From an uncultured Roseovarius sp. (lineage in GTDB: Bacteria; Pseudomonadota; Alphaproteobacteria; Rhodobacterales; Rhodobacteraceae): a stretch of 64,000 nucleotides of DNA. Positions 38,193-47,560 of this stretch are shown here, piece by piece. A program made the position numbers and the translations under genes. The first letter of the stretch is position 1. Every line of letters begins with the position of its first letter. The stretch is from the NCBI GenBank assembly GCA_951812895.1, contig OX638333.1, positions 2,150,001-2,214,000 on the forward strand, read 5' to 3'. The notes beneath the pieces were generated by a model. It was not told where the DNA came from, ran no database searches, and worked only from the letters and a program-made list of their open reading frames with translations.

Positions 38193-39368
38193 TTAATTGT
38201 AGAGACAGTCGCGCAACCGGGTGAGGCCGCGCGCCATCTCCTTTTTTGGGGCCACCATTGCGGCCCGGATAAATTCGTGCCCCGGGTTTTCGCCATTCAC
38301 TTCACGGCTTAGATACGCGCCGGGGAGGACGCGAACGCCCGTTTTCTGCCAGAGCTCGAGCGCCGCTGCTTCGCCATCGGGGACTGGAAGCCACAGGAAA
38401 AACCCGGCCTCGGGCCCGGCATAGCCGGGGACGCCCTGCATGATGTCATCGGCAGCGGTGTATTTCTCCTGATACAGCCTGCGGTTCTCAATGACATGTG
38501 ACTCATCATCCCAAAGTCGTTCGGACGCGTGTTGCAACGGCATTGGAAGGGGAGCGCCTGCATAGTTCCGCAGTTGTTTTATCCGCGCAATGCTTTGCGG
38601 TCCGCCAGCAACAAAGCCACTGCGCAGTCCGGGCAGGTTCGACCGCTTTGACAGGCTGTGGAAGGCAAGAACACGTTCAGGATCTGCCCTAAGCTCTTGT
38701 GCCACCTGCAGTGCGCCCGCTGGAGGTGCGTCGCGGTAAATCTCGGAATAGCATTCGTCGGCGAAAACTTTGAAATCATACTTTTCGGCGAGCGTGATCA
38801 GGACGGCCCAGTAATCGCGTGATGCTACTGTGCCTTGTGGGTTTGAGGGCGAACAAAGGTAGGCGACAGTGACCTGATTGAGTAAATCCGGTGAGAGCGC
38901 AGTGAAATCGGGTATATAGCCGTTGTCCCGAGTGGCAGGCAGCAAAATCGGTTCAGCGCCGACGCTGAGCGCGGCAACCATATAGACCTGATAGAATGGA
39001 TTGGGCAGTAAAACTTTGGGCCGGCCGGCCTTGGTTTCGGGGCAAAGCGCCATCATCGCATTGTACAGGCCTTCGCGCGTGCCATTGAGCGCCATCACAT
39101 TTGTATCGGGATCAAGGAAAACACCATAGCGGCGGCCGATCCATTCACAGATCGCACGGCGCAGGCCAGGCATACCTTCGTTGACCGGATAATTTCCAAA
39201 CCCAGAGGCGTTTTCTGCAATAATATCAATAACCCAGTCGGGAAACGCATGTTTTGGCTCGCCGATTGTCATGTGCAGGATTTCGCCACCTGGCGCATGG
39301 GCGTCAAGTAACCCCCGCAAACGCGGGAACGCATACTCCGGAAGGTTCGAAAACCGCTCGGGGAACAT
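38193..39368 (-). CDS. Class I/II pyridoxal-phosphate aminotransferase
   Basis: 391 residues, fold-type I. The PLP lysine is in 'AFHSLSKRSNLPGLRSGFVA', the ring-stacking and phosphate contacts are in 'NGTREGLYNAMMAL' and 'LPNPFYQVYMVAA', and 'DECYSEIYRD' carries the aspartate that pairs with the PLP nitrogen. The sequence most resembles the alphaproteobacterial DapC-like group (succinyldiaminopimelate transaminase for lysine and peptidoglycan synthesis), but I cannot rule out other 2-oxoacid substrates. Followed by ftsK 18 bp downstream. The 181 bp between this gene and the amidase show no gene. Confidence 0.88.
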   Translation of the reverse strand: MFPERFSNLPEYAFPRLRGLLDAHAPGGEILHMTIGEPKHAFPDWVIDIIAENASGFGNYPVNEGMPGLRRAICEWIGRRYGVFLDPDTNVMALNGTREGLYNAMMALCPETKAGRPKVLLPNPFYQVYMVAALSVGAEPILLPATRDNGYIPDFTALSPDLLNQVTVAYLCSPSNPQGTVASRDYWAVLITLAEKYDFKVFADECYSEIYRDAPPAGALQVAQELRADPERVLAFHSLSKRSNLPGLRSGFVAGGPQSIARIKQLRNYAGAPLPMPLQHASERLWDDESHVIENRRLYQEKYTAADDIMQGVPGYAGPEAGFFLWLPVPDGEAAALELWQKTGVRVLPGAYLSREVNGENPGHEFIRAAMVAPKKEMARGLTRLRDCLYN

Positions 39369-39549
39369 TCAATACTGCCTCAAATATCGGGATCGTTATC
39401 GCCCCGTTCGAAACAAATCTAACCAAGCGTGGCGCTTTGGTCCAGTGAAAGCGACCGGTCTGCGAGCGATATGTGGCATTTTTGGCAACGGTTTAGCCAA
39501 ACAAGTTGGCCAAACCATTTCTGCCCGCAAAAGGTCTTTGCGAAGCCTG

Positions 39550-40878
39550 TCAGCTCAGCGCGTCTTCGGCCGCTTTTGCAACGCGCAGCAGGCGCTCTTC
39601 GCCAAAGGGTTGGCCGCAAAGCTGGATGCCGCAGCTGGGCACGCCAGTGGGAAGTGTAATGCCGCATAGCCCCAGCAGATTTCCTACGCGGGTGTTGCGC
39701 AACGCCAGCAGGTTTTCTGTTACATAATATTCGTCATCGCTCAGCAAACGATCATGGTCAGGTGGGAGGATCGGTGCGGTCGGCATAAGCACTGCGTCAT
39801 AACCCGCGACACGAGTATTCCAGATATCGCGCAGAATGTTGAGCCGCTGCCAGCCTGCAACGTAGTCGGAAGCGGAGAAATCTTTTCCAATTCGGAAGCG
39901 ATCAAGGATCGCGGGGAACATTTTTTCTGGTGCGGCTTCAATCACTTTTTCCCATTGGCCATAGGCCTCAGAGGTAAAGAGCAGGCCGGACATCGGCATC
40001 GCCTCGGCCACTTCGGGGGCGTCGATTTTCTCGATACTTGCCCCGGCATCCTGCAGGCGTTCGATCGCGCTATGGTAACCTGCCAGAGGTGCATCGCGAA
40101 TATCGTCGAGAACGACGGTTTGCAGGGTTGCAAAGCGCATGCCTTTGAGAGTGCTTCCCCGCAGGTCAACGGCCCGGCTCCCTTCCAGTGCTGCCAACAT
40201 CAATGCGCAATCTTCAACCGAGCGGGATAGTGGGCCAACAGTGTCAAACTTTGCACATAGGGGGACTGATCCCTTTACTGACACTCGTTCGGCGGTGGTT
40301 TTGAGGCCAACCAGGTCGTTCCATGCTGACGGTATGCGTACGGATCCCCCGGTGTCGCTTCCTATGCCGCAGGCGGCCAATCCAAAGGCCACGCTTGCCG
40401 CGGCACCGGAAGATGAGCCCCCGGGTACGGCGTTCGGATCGTTGATGCATGGTGGCGTTGCAGTGATCGGATTTAACCCCAACCCGGAGAACGCTAGTTC
40501 GCTCATGTGCGTTTTGCCCAGGCAAACCAGACCGGCGCGGGTGGCGTTGCCAAGCACCTCGGAGTCATGGTCCGGGGTTCGGCTTTTTAGCAGGGCCGAG
40601 CCTGCCTCGGTTGCGATGCCTGCGCTGTCAAAAAGATCTTTCCAGCTAATCGGAACACCGTCGAGCGGACCCAGGCGTTGACCCGCATCGCTACGGGCCT
40701 TCGCAGCGCCCGCTTCGGCAAGCGCACGGTCTTCGGTGACGGCGGAATAGATACGGTCGCGTTCAGGGTGGGTAGCGATGGCTGAAAGATAGGTTTCTGT
40801 CAGCGTTACGGCATCAATTTCCCCTGACCCAATTCCGCGCCCCAGTTCCGCCGCGCTCATTCCTAGCCATTCGCTCAT
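39550..40878 (-). CDS. Amidase-signature family hydrolase
   Basis: Cleaves an amide bond with a Ser-cisSer-Lys triad. About 442 residues from ATG 40878 (an in-frame ATG lies 12 bp upstream). The catalytic lysine is in 'GVPISWKDLFDSAG', the cis-serine in 'NAVPGGSSSGAAASVA' and the nucleophile in 'GIGSDTGGSVRIPSAW' (about residue 179). The family includes GatA, but this protein is not in a gat operon and is probably a free amidase; the substrate is unknown. It lies upstream of the aminotransferase-ftsK-lolA genes on the same strand. Confidence 0.9.
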   Translation of the reverse strand: MSEWLGMSAAELGRGIGSGEIDAVTLTETYLSAIATHPERDRIYSAVTEDRALAEAGAAKARSDAGQRLGPLDGVPISWKDLFDSAGIATEAGSALLKSRTPDHDSEVLGNATRAGLVCLGKTHMSELAFSGLGLNPITATPPCINDPNAVPGGSSSGAAASVAFGLAACGIGSDTGGSVRIPSAWNDLVGLKTTAERVSVKGSVPLCAKFDTVGPLSRSVEDCALMLAALEGSRAVDLRGSTLKGMRFATLQTVVLDDIRDAPLAGYHSAIERLQDAGASIEKIDAPEVAEAMPMSGLLFTSEAYGQWEKVIEAAPEKMFPAILDRFRIGKDFSASDYVAGWQRLNILRDIWNTRVAGYDAVLMPTAPILPPDHDRLLSDDEYYVTENLLALRNTRVGNLLGLCGITLPTGVPSCGIQLCGQPFGEERLLRVAKAAEDALS

Positions 40879-40957
40879 CCAAGCCCTCATTCGTGGTCTG
40901 CTACGTCACGAATGAACGCAGATGAGAGCGGATTTCGCAAGAGAAGAAGGCGTTAGA

Positions 40958-41851
40958 TCAAATTGCAGAAAGTTTGAACCCGACTGGCTCTCCCCAATGC
41001 ATGTGGCAGGAGGTACAGGCAAAGCCATTGCGCCGATAGTTGCGCAGATTGTATTTTGCTTCACTATATGCCTCTTCATAATCATCGGGGGCGCCACCAA
41101 GATTATCGCGAACCGGATTGAGTAAGAGTACGATGGATCTGCGTGTGATACGGCAAAACTCGTCGATGATTGTCATCCAATCTTTTGGATGACAATAGTG
41201 TTCGATTGCCTGCATGCAGATAAGAACGTCGAATTTTTTGTCCTCGAATGGATAGGGGACGTGTCCCGCATCGAATAACGCCATTGGGATGTTGATTGAA
41301 TCAATTATGCGGCGATAGGGCCAGTCCACAAGTTCATCTTCCGGGCCGGGTACAGGCAGACCATAATCATCGGTCTCGCGCTGAAAATCCTTGTCATTCA
41401 AATTTCGAAAAAATGCGCGTGACTTTTCAGACGTGTTAGACACAAAGTTCAGGTAGTCATTGCCCAAAACATCGTGGCCAAAGTGCCTGAGCACCTCAAG
41501 CATCCCACCGTGTGCGGTGGACATTTCCAAAACTTTTTGACCAGGAGCGTCGTGGTGCATGAGTTCAGGCAAATAAAGTTGTACGCGGTTCCAACACCGT
41601 TTTATATTGCTTGGCCGTTTGAGGTACTTTTTCTGAATACCCCTTCTAAGGTTACTGTCAAAATCGTCTACGCGGTACTCGCCCATCAATTCGGATGGGA
41701 TAGGGTCACCAAACAGATCCATAACATCACCGCCCACTTTGAGTTGTCGTACTCTGCGGATCAGTCCTTTGACGTATTTGCTTTCTTTCGCTGATACCTG
41801 CTGAAGTTCCGCAACATCTCTTGTCGCGGCCTGCAATGACTCTGCACCCAT
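40958..41851 (-). CDS. SAM-dependent methyltransferase (class I)
   Basis: 297 residues. A Rossmann-type SAM site is suggested by 'QKVLEMSTAHGGMLEVLRHF' and 'GHDVLGNDYLNFV', with 'FEDKKFDVLICMQAIEHYCH' as the post-motif typical of small-molecule or glycan methyltransferases ('D-V-I/L-x-x-x-x-x-I-E-H'). The first 90 residues are charged and without a known domain. Composition is visibly more AT-rich than the flanking amidase and ubiH genes, and it is transcribed toward the amidase with a 79-bp gap. It may have been inserted into an otherwise conserved neighbourhood. The substrate is unknown. Confidence 0.75.
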   Translation of the reverse strand: MGAESLQAATRDVAELQQVSAKESKYVKGLIRRVRQLKVGGDVMDLFGDPIPSELMGEYRVDDFDSNLRRGIQKKYLKRPSNIKRCWNRVQLYLPELMHHDAPGQKVLEMSTAHGGMLEVLRHFGHDVLGNDYLNFVSNTSEKSRAFFRNLNDKDFQRETDDYGLPVPGPEDELVDWPYRRIIDSINIPMALFDAGHVPYPFEDKKFDVLICMQAIEHYCHPKDWMTIIDEFCRITRRSIVLLLNPVRDNLGGAPDDYEEAYSEAKYNLRNYRRNGFACTSCHMHWGEPVGFKLSAI

Positions 41852-42088
41852 AAAAATGGTCTCCGGGTTATTATTTTTAGTTGTTCGACCCCGGTTGTTT
41901 TTTTGTTTTGGAGCCTGCCTCGGTAGACAGTCTTATCCAAAGCGACTGTATTTGCACGCATATTGTTGAAAATTCTCAAAATGGACCATTTGCGTTATGG
42001 CGCTGATGCCACACTGAAAATTGATCTGCGGTGGGCTGCGGCTCTTCGCTCACTGGACAAATCCCGCATGATGCGCATGTTGGCGGGC

Positions 42089-43303
42089 ATGGAATATGAC
42101 AGTGACATTCTGATTGTTGGTGGTGGATTGAATGGCCCTGCGCTGGCGTTGGCGTTGGCGCAAACGGGCCTGACAATCACAGTGATTGATCCTTTGTCTG
42201 AAACCGTGCGGCGTAATGCGGCCTTTGATGGGCGGGCGTATGCTTTGGCGCTGGCGTCTGTCCGGCTGTTGGGGGCGATCGGCGTTTGGGAGGGGGTCGC
42301 TGACAAAGCACAGCCGCTGCTGGAGATCAAAGTTGCAGATGGGCGCGCGGGCGAGGGGGCCTCGCCGTTTTTCATGCATTTTGATCATGCCGAGATTGAA
42401 GAAGGCCCGATGGGCCATATGCTGGAAGATCGATTTCTGCGGCGGGCCTTTCTGGATGCGATGACTGATGACTCCAACATCACGCAGGTCAGAGATAAAG
42501 TGCAGTCGCAAACGATAACCACTGGAGGAGTAAGCATTGATCTGGCTTCAGGCAAGACACTCACCGGCCGACTGTTAGTGGGAAGTGATGGGCGTAGTTC
42601 GGGCACGGCGCAGCGGGCCGGGATTGGCCGAACCGGGTGGGGGTATGGTCAAACTGCGCTTGTGGCGGCGATTGCCCATCAGAAGCCTCATGATGGAATT
42701 GCCCATCAGTTTTTTATGCCACCGGGGCCGTTGGCGATTTTGCCCCTGCCCGGGAATGTGAGCTCTATCGTCTGGAGTGAAACCGATGAAACAGCGGCGG
42801 AATTTGCATCATTGAGTGACGCCGAGTTCATCGAGGTGTTGCGCCCGAGATTTGGGGATTTTCTGGGGGATATCAGCCTGAAAGGTAAACGGTTTACCTA
42901 TCCTTTGGGATTGACCATTGCCAACAGTTTTATCGGCGATCGGCTGGCGTTGATCGGGGATGCAGCCCATGGGATGCATCCGATTGCCGGACAGGGGCTT
43001 AATGCCGGGCTGCGGGACGTTGGCGCATTATCGCAGGTGCTGAATGAGGCCTCGCGGCGCGGTGAAGACATGGCCGCGCCAAACGTTCTGGCGCGCTATC
43101 AGCAGTGGCGCCGGTTCGATACAGCGACACTGGCACTGGCCACAGACCTGACCAATCGGCTGTTTTCGAATGACAACCCGTTGCTGCGAGCGGCAAGAGA
43201 TTTGGGTATGGGAGCGATTAATGCCATGCCAGGCCTGCGCCGCAGTTTTATCCGCGAAGCCGCGGGCCTGACCGGTGAATTGCCAGAACTGATGCGGGGC
43301 TGA
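42089..43303 (+). CDS. UbiH/UbiF-family FAD-dependent monooxygenase (ubiquinone biosynthesis)
   Basis: Hydroxylates the aromatic ring of ubiquinone precursors. About 404 residues from ATG 42089. The N-terminal FAD fold reads 'DILIVGGGLNGPALALALAQ', the NADPH/FAD motif is in 'GRLLVGSDGRSSGTAQRAG', and the second FAD contact is 'RLALIGDAAHGMHPIAGQGL' with 'NAGLRDVGAL'. Alternative in-frame ATGs at 42077 and further up to 41963 would add a non-conserved leader, so the start is uncertain. The family resolves into UbiH, UbiF, UbiI and UbiL by ring position, which I cannot decide from sequence alone. Convergent with rsmD. Confidence 0.9.
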   Translation: MEYDSDILIVGGGLNGPALALALAQTGLTITVIDPLSETVRRNAAFDGRAYALALASVRLLGAIGVWEGVADKAQPLLEIKVADGRAGEGASPFFMHFDHAEIEEGPMGHMLEDRFLRRAFLDAMTDDSNITQVRDKVQSQTITTGGVSIDLASGKTLTGRLLVGSDGRSSGTAQRAGIGRTGWGYGQTALVAAIAHQKPHDGIAHQFFMPPGPLAILPLPGNVSSIVWSETDETAAEFASLSDAEFIEVLRPRFGDFLGDISLKGKRFTYPLGLTIANSFIGDRLALIGDAAHGMHPIAGQGLNAGLRDVGALSQVLNEASRRGEDMAAPNVLARYQQWRRFDTATLALATDLTNRLFSNDNPLLRAARDLGMGAINAMPGLRRSFIREAAGLTGELPELMRG

Positions 43304-43315
43304 GTGCTGCTTTGA

Positions 43316-43873
43316 TCAGGCCGCTTTCAGTATCCGGATCACGGTATCGCCGTACTGACGCTCATCAGCGAGCGTAAATCCGGCGGGTATTGCGATTTCG
43401 CTGCTTTCTTCCCAGACGATAAGAGAATTCTCGGCTATCCAACCGTCGGTTAATGCCGCCGATATCGCCTGTTCCCCAAGCTTTTTGGCATAAGGGGGGT
43501 CGAGAAAGATTAGGTCATAGGGCACGTCAGGATTTTGCCCGAGTTTGCGAACATCGCGCGCCAGAATGCGTGCTGCCTCTTGGGCTTGGCAAAGCGAAAT
43601 ATTTTCACGCAGGATTTGTTGCGAGGTGCGCCCGCTTTCCACAAATACCACCGTGGTCGCGCCGCGCGATAACGCCTCTAACCCCAGAGCGCCCGTGCCT
43701 GCAAACAGGTCAAGAACGCGCGCGTTTTGGCAGGGGTCATCGTAGCCACTGGCCAGCACGTTAAAGAGACTTTCGCGCACCCGGTCCGCTGTCGGTCGCA
43801 GGTGGGCGGCGACATCCCCTTTGCCAACGCTTGCCAGTCGCCGACCTCGGAATGCTCCGCCGATGATCCTCAC
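43316..43873 (-). CDS. rsmD: 16S rRNA (guanine966-N2)-methyltransferase
   Basis: 185 residues. 'MRIIGGAFRGRRLASVGKGD' and 'LRPTADRVRESLFNVLASGY' are the RsmD opening. The SAM site is 'NARVLDLFAGTGALGLEALS', and the catalytic N6/N2-methylase motif is 'YDLIFLDPPYAKKLGEQ' with DPPY. It acts on assembled small subunits or naked 16S rRNA. Start and preceding stop overlap (ATGA at 43870-43873), so it is translationally coupled to the FAD reductase upstream. Confidence 0.94.
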   Translation of the reverse strand: MRIIGGAFRGRRLASVGKGDVAAHLRPTADRVRESLFNVLASGYDDPCQNARVLDLFAGTGALGLEALSRGATTVVFVESGRTSQQILRENISLCQAQEAARILARDVRKLGQNPDVPYDLIFLDPPYAKKLGEQAISAALTDGWIAENSLIVWEESSEIAIPAGFTLADERQYGDTVIRILKAA

Positions 43874-45075
43874 GCCTTGAGCAACCCTTTTAGATCTGTT
43901 TCGGGGTTGGCGACGGCGTCAGGATCTGGGGATTTACCCATATCAATCAGGCGCTTGCCGACCATGTAGGCACGTGCGTCGTTCATGGCATCAACCGCCA
44001 GTAGCTGAGCATCATTGTAATACCAAAACGAAACGCCGCCATCACCCGGGCGCGTAACGATCCGGTTGAACCCGGTGTTTAAGCCAGCAATTTGCAGCTT
44101 TACGTCATACTGGTCCGACCAGAACCACGGCTGTGGCACGTAAGATTTACCTGCGCCAAGAATGTTCTCGGCGACGCATTCGGCCATATCGATCGCGTTT
44201 GGCACGCTTTCAAGGCGCAGGCGCCCATCTCCATGTGGGAATGAAGCGCAATCCCCTGCAGCCCAGATGTTTGGATCGCTGGTGCGACCCTGATCATCCG
44301 TTTTAATTCCATTTTCGATGACCAGACCTGCCGCTTCGGCCAATGTGGTTTCGGGCGCGATGCCGACACCGACGATGACAAAATCAACGTTCAACTCTGT
44401 TCCGTCACTAAGGCGTGCGCCAGTTACGCGCCCGTCCCCGAGAAGGGTTCCAAGACCCGTCCCTTCGCGGATGTCCACGCCGTGGTCTTGATGCAAGGCA
44501 CGGAAATAGTCAGAAGTTTCGCGCGCTGCGACGCGCTGTAAAATACGGTCAGCCATTTCGACTAAGGTCACTTTGACACCACGTTTGGCGGCAACTGCTG
44601 CGGCCTCCAGGCCGATATAACCTCCGCCAACGATCAGCACATGGCGCCCTTCAGAAAATTCAGGGGCCATTGCATCCACGTCGACCAGACCGCGCACAAC
44701 GTAGACCCCATCCAAATCACCGCCTATTGCAGCAGGCAAACGGCGGGGGCTCGAACCAGTGGTCAGGGCCAGCTGATCATATTCCAGCACTTCATCGCCG
44801 AGCGTCAGCGATTTTGCGGCTGGGTCGATGCCGGTGACTTTCGCGTCAAGCCGCAGGGTAATTCCCTGATCTGCATAAAAGCTCTCGGGGCGCAGATAGA
44901 GCCGCTCAAGATCCATTTCACCGAGCAAATACTTCTTGGAAAGCGGTGGCCGTTGATAGGGGGGTGCGGTTTCTTCGCCGATCAGCGTTATATCACCGGT
45001 GTGCCCCAGTGACCGCAATTTCGCGACAAGCGACGATCCTGCTTGTCCAGCCCCAATGACGACGATACCGGGCAT
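43870..45075 (-). CDS. FAD-dependent NAD(P)H oxidoreductase (ferredoxin-reductase type)
   Basis: 401 residues, two Rossmann folds. FAD binds at 'IVVIGAGQAGSSLVAKLRSL', NADH at 'HVLIVGGGYIGLEAAAVAAK', and the second FAD element is 'DPNIWAAGDCASFPHGDGRL'. The layout matches the putidaredoxin/rhodocoxin reductase group, whose C-terminal domain ('PWFWSDQYDVKLQIAGLN') contacts the ferredoxin partner. No ferredoxin or P450 gene is close by, so its partner lies elsewhere. It is divergent from the peroxiredoxin gene with a 90-bp gap, suggesting a link with oxidative metabolism. Confidence 0.88.
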   Translation of the reverse strand: MPGIVVIGAGQAGSSLVAKLRSLGHTGDITLIGEETAPPYQRPPLSKKYLLGEMDLERLYLRPESFYADQGITLRLDAKVTGIDPAAKSLTLGDEVLEYDQLALTTGSSPRRLPAAIGGDLDGVYVVRGLVDVDAMAPEFSEGRHVLIVGGGYIGLEAAAVAAKRGVKVTLVEMADRILQRVAARETSDYFRALHQDHGVDIREGTGLGTLLGDGRVTGARLSDGTELNVDFVIVGVGIAPETTLAEAAGLVIENGIKTDDQGRTSDPNIWAAGDCASFPHGDGRLRLESVPNAIDMAECVAENILGAGKSYVPQPWFWSDQYDVKLQIAGLNTGFNRIVTRPGDGGVSFWYYNDAQLLAVDAMNDARAYMVGKRLIDMGKSPDPDAVANPETDLKGLLKA

Positions 45076-45165
45076 TGCCCACCTCCTTTGAATTTCATAG
45101 CCTTCTGACGCAATGAACCTATATTTTCATCCAAAGCAAACACATTTGATTGACAGGAAGCGACT

Positions 45166-45654
45166 ATGAGCATTTCCCCCGGCGACAAACTCCCCTCTGC
45201 AACTTTACTTCGCGTTGGGGATGAGGGGCCTGAACAGTTGAGTCTTTCCGATTGGACCGACGGGCGCAAGGTTGTGATATTTGCCGTTCCGGGGGCTTTC
45301 ACCTCGACCTGCACCTCGGCGCATGTACCAAGTTTTATCCGCACAAAAGACAAGTTAACGGACCGTGGTATCGAAGACATTATCTGTATCAGCGTGAACG
45401 ACCCGTTTGTGATGTTCGCATGGGGGGAATCGACTGGTGCGACCGAGGCCGGGATTGTCATGCTGGCCGATTCTGACAGCTCTTTTACCAAGGCGATGGG
45501 GCGTAATTTCACAGCGCCGCCCGCGGGTTTCATTGACCGGTCAATTCGATACGCGATGGTTGTGGAAGACGGAACTGTTACGCTGTTGCACGAGGAAGAA
45601 TCCCGCAGCGTCTGTGAGGCGACCGCGGGCGAGGCGGTTCTGGCAGCATTGTAG
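45166..45654 (+). CDS. Peroxiredoxin (Prx5/thiol-specific antioxidant type)
   Basis: Reduces peroxides with a thiol; 162 residues. The peroxidatic cysteine is C49 in 'AVPGAFTSTCTSAHVPSF', which is the Prx5-class signature, followed by the supporting 'IICISVNDPFVMFAWG'. 'ADSDSSFTKAMG' and 'RSIRYAMVVEDGTVTLLHEE' are also typical. Reductant may be glutathione/glutaredoxin, as in homologues fused to glutaredoxin. It is divergent from the FAD reductase and convergent with the cytochrome c gene, whose end is 15 bp away. Confidence 0.93.
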   Translation: MSISPGDKLPSATLLRVGDEGPEQLSLSDWTDGRKVVIFAVPGAFTSTCTSAHVPSFIRTKDKLTDRGIEDIICISVNDPFVMFAWGESTGATEAGIVMLADSDSSFTKAMGRNFTAPPAGFIDRSIRYAMVVEDGTVTLLHEEESRSVCEATAGEAVLAAL

Positions 45655-45668
45655 GTGGTTTCGGCTCG

Positions 45669-46067
45669 CTAATATTCCTGAATGCTTTCGAGATAGACCA
45701 GCAAAGCCGCGAGGGGTCGGGGGGTTGGTGTTAGAACCCCGTCATCGGTTTCAATCGGCACCGTTTCTCCTTCGAGCAGCAGGCCGAATTCCGGCATTTC
45801 CTGACCCTGTAGGTTGGCGCGGTGATACCCGTCTATGACGCTGAGAACACGAACCCGGGGGAATTTCCCGCCGTCGGAAAGCTTGGTCAAATCAGGAGGG
45901 CGAGTGGATAAATCGCTGGCCCAAGGCCCGTCACCACGGCCAGTGGTGCCATGGCAGGACGCACAGTTTTCGGCGAACAATGCCTGTCCTTCGCGTGGTT
46001 CGGGCATGGATATCTGGGTTGAACAGGCGGCGAGCCCTAAGAAAATCAAGTGGAATACTGGCTTCAT
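45669..46067 (-). CDS. Lipoprotein c-type cytochrome
   Basis: 132 residues from ATG 46067 with a strong AGGAGG; a TTG is in frame one codon upstream. The leader ends in the lipobox LAAC, so it should be an anchored lipoprotein facing the periplasm. The haem attaches at CASCHG (about residues 36-41), and the axial methionine is probably in 'LQGQEMPEFGLLL'. One class I cytochrome domain. It probably carries electrons in a periplasmic redox chain; the partner is not visible. Confidence 0.85.
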   Translation of the reverse strand: MKPVFHLIFLGLAACSTQISMPEPREGQALFAENCASCHGTTGRGDGPWASDLSTRPPDLTKLSDGGKFPRVRVLSVIDGYHRANLQGQEMPEFGLLLEGETVPIETDDGVLTPTPRPLAALLVYLESIQEY

Positions 46068-46188
46068 CAATGGGTCCTCCTGTCATGTTAGTGGGGTAAT
46101 CTGGAAAGGTGGGCATTGATCTGGCGCAAAGTGTTGACTTGCTCGTGATCAAGCAACGGGCCAAATTCGATCAGGAATGGAGGGGCAC

Positions 46189-46851
46189 ATGCGAGAGTTT
46201 CACGAGATTTTTCAAATTGCAGCGGAACGTAAGGGTGGCGCAAATGCTTTTGAGGCGTTGCTGTCAAAACCTTTGAGCTCTGACGAGCTGGCCCAGATTC
46301 CAGAAGACCGTTGGCTGGCGACAATCACCAAATGCATTTTTCAATCCGGATTTAACTGGAAGGTCATTGAGAACAAATGGGATGGATTTGAGGTGGCGTT
46401 TGATGGGTTCGATATCGGCAGATGTGCGTTCATGGATGACGAGAAACTTGACCACCTGCTGACGGATAAAAGCATCGTGCGTAATGGCATGAAGATCGCC
46501 ACAGTGCGCGATAACGCTGCATTTCTGCTTGAACTGCGGAAAGAGGGCGGTGTGGCAAAGGTTCTGGGTGGCTGGCCATCTGCTGATTACATCGGATTGC
46601 TGGATCTGTTAAAGACACGTGGTTCACGCCTTGGCGCCGCGACAGGGCAATACGCGATGCGGTTCATGGGGCGGGACAGCTTTGTTCTTTCCCGTGATGT
46701 CACGGCGCGCTTGATCGCCGAAGGGGTGATAGACAAACCAGCCAGTTCCAAAACATCTATGCGGGCCGTGCAGGCCGCATTTAATGAATGGATGGAACAA
46801 TCAGGCCGATCCCTGACGGAAATCAGCCGCACACTCGCAATGTCGGTATGA
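46189..46851 (+). CDS. DNA-3-methyladenine glycosylase I family protein
   Basis: 220 residues from ATG 46189 (GGAGGGG just upstream; an earlier in-frame ATG at 46177 overlaps that site). The helix-hairpin-helix glycosylase core resembles Tag-like proteins: 'ITKCIFQSGFNWKVIENKWD', 'FDGFDIGRCAFMDDEKLDHL' and 'DKSIVRNGMKIATVRDNAAF'. The N-terminal C-x-W and the C-terminal H/C zinc ligands of classical E. coli Tag are not present, so it belongs to a divergent branch and base specificity is uncertain. Convergent with the livF end. Confidence 0.7.
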   Translation: MREFHEIFQIAAERKGGANAFEALLSKPLSSDELAQIPEDRWLATITKCIFQSGFNWKVIENKWDGFEVAFDGFDIGRCAFMDDEKLDHLLTDKSIVRNGMKIATVRDNAAFLLELRKEGGVAKVLGGWPSADYIGLLDLLKTRGSRLGAATGQYAMRFMGRDSFVLSRDVTARLIAEGVIDKPASSKTSMRAVQAAFNEWMEQSGRSLTEISRTLAMSV

Positions 46852-46870
46852 GTAACATGCCCTGAACAGT

Positions 46871-47560
46871 TTAGACGCCGATGAATTTTTTCGAGATTTC
46901 TTCGGTCAGGTCAAAAAACGCCCCCGACCAAACAGTCGCGCCGCGTTGCAGGATCACGGCGCGGTCGGCCACCTGCGCCAGCTCTCGCAGGGATTTATCG
47001 ACCAGCAGAATGGCCAGACCTGTTTCACGTTTGAGCGTTGCGATTGCGGTCCAGATTTCTTGCCGTACCATCGGAGCAAGCCCCTCGGTCGCTTCATCAA
47101 GGATCAGCAGTCGTGGGTTGGTCATCAATGCGCGCCCGATGGAGAGCATCTGCTGTTCCCCGCCTGATAGTGTGGCGGCGTTTTGATCGCGGCGTTCGTA
47201 CAACCTGTGAAAAAGTGCTGAGACCTGATCAAAGTTCCAATACCCTGGTCGGGCTGCAGCGATGAGGTTTTCATATACTGTTAAGTTTGAGAAACAACGC
47301 CGCCCTTCCGGCACCAGTCCGATCCCCAGCCGTGCGGCTCGGTGGCTTGGGATGTGTGTGATTTCCTGATCGGCGAAGGTCACAGACCCCGAGCTGACCG
47401 GGAGCATTCTGCAGATGGTTTTGATCGTGGTGGTTTTACCCATTCCATTGCGGCCCATCAGGGCCAGCACTTCACCGGGTTCAAGGTCAAGAGAAACGTC
47501 AAAAAGAGCCTGTGCTGAGCCGTAAAAGGCCGTGACATTGGACAGGGATAACAGGCTCAT
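46871..47560 (-). CDS. livF: Branched-chain-amino-acid-type ABC transporter ATPase, LivF
   Basis: 229 residues, cytoplasmic ATPase. Walker A 'LMGRNGMGKTTTIKTI', signature 'LSGGEQQMLSIGRALM' and Walker B 'PRLLILDEATEGLAP' are intact. It is the last gene of the operon and overlaps livG by the ATGA at 47557-47560. LivF and LivG form the heterodimeric motor for LivH/LivM; the true substrate of this copy may be another amide or organic compound, since many liv-type systems carry urea, amides or aromatic acids. Confidence 0.9.
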   Translation of the reverse strand: MSLLSLSNVTAFYGSAQALFDVSLDLEPGEVLALMGRNGMGKTTTIKTICRMLPVSSGSVTFADQEITHIPSHRAARLGIGLVPEGRRCFSNLTVYENLIAAARPGYWNFDQVSALFHRLYERRDQNAATLSGGEQQMLSIGRALMTNPRLLILDEATEGLAPMVRQEIWTAIATLKRETGLAILLVDKSLRELAQVADRAVILQRGATVWSGAFFDLTEEISKKFIGV

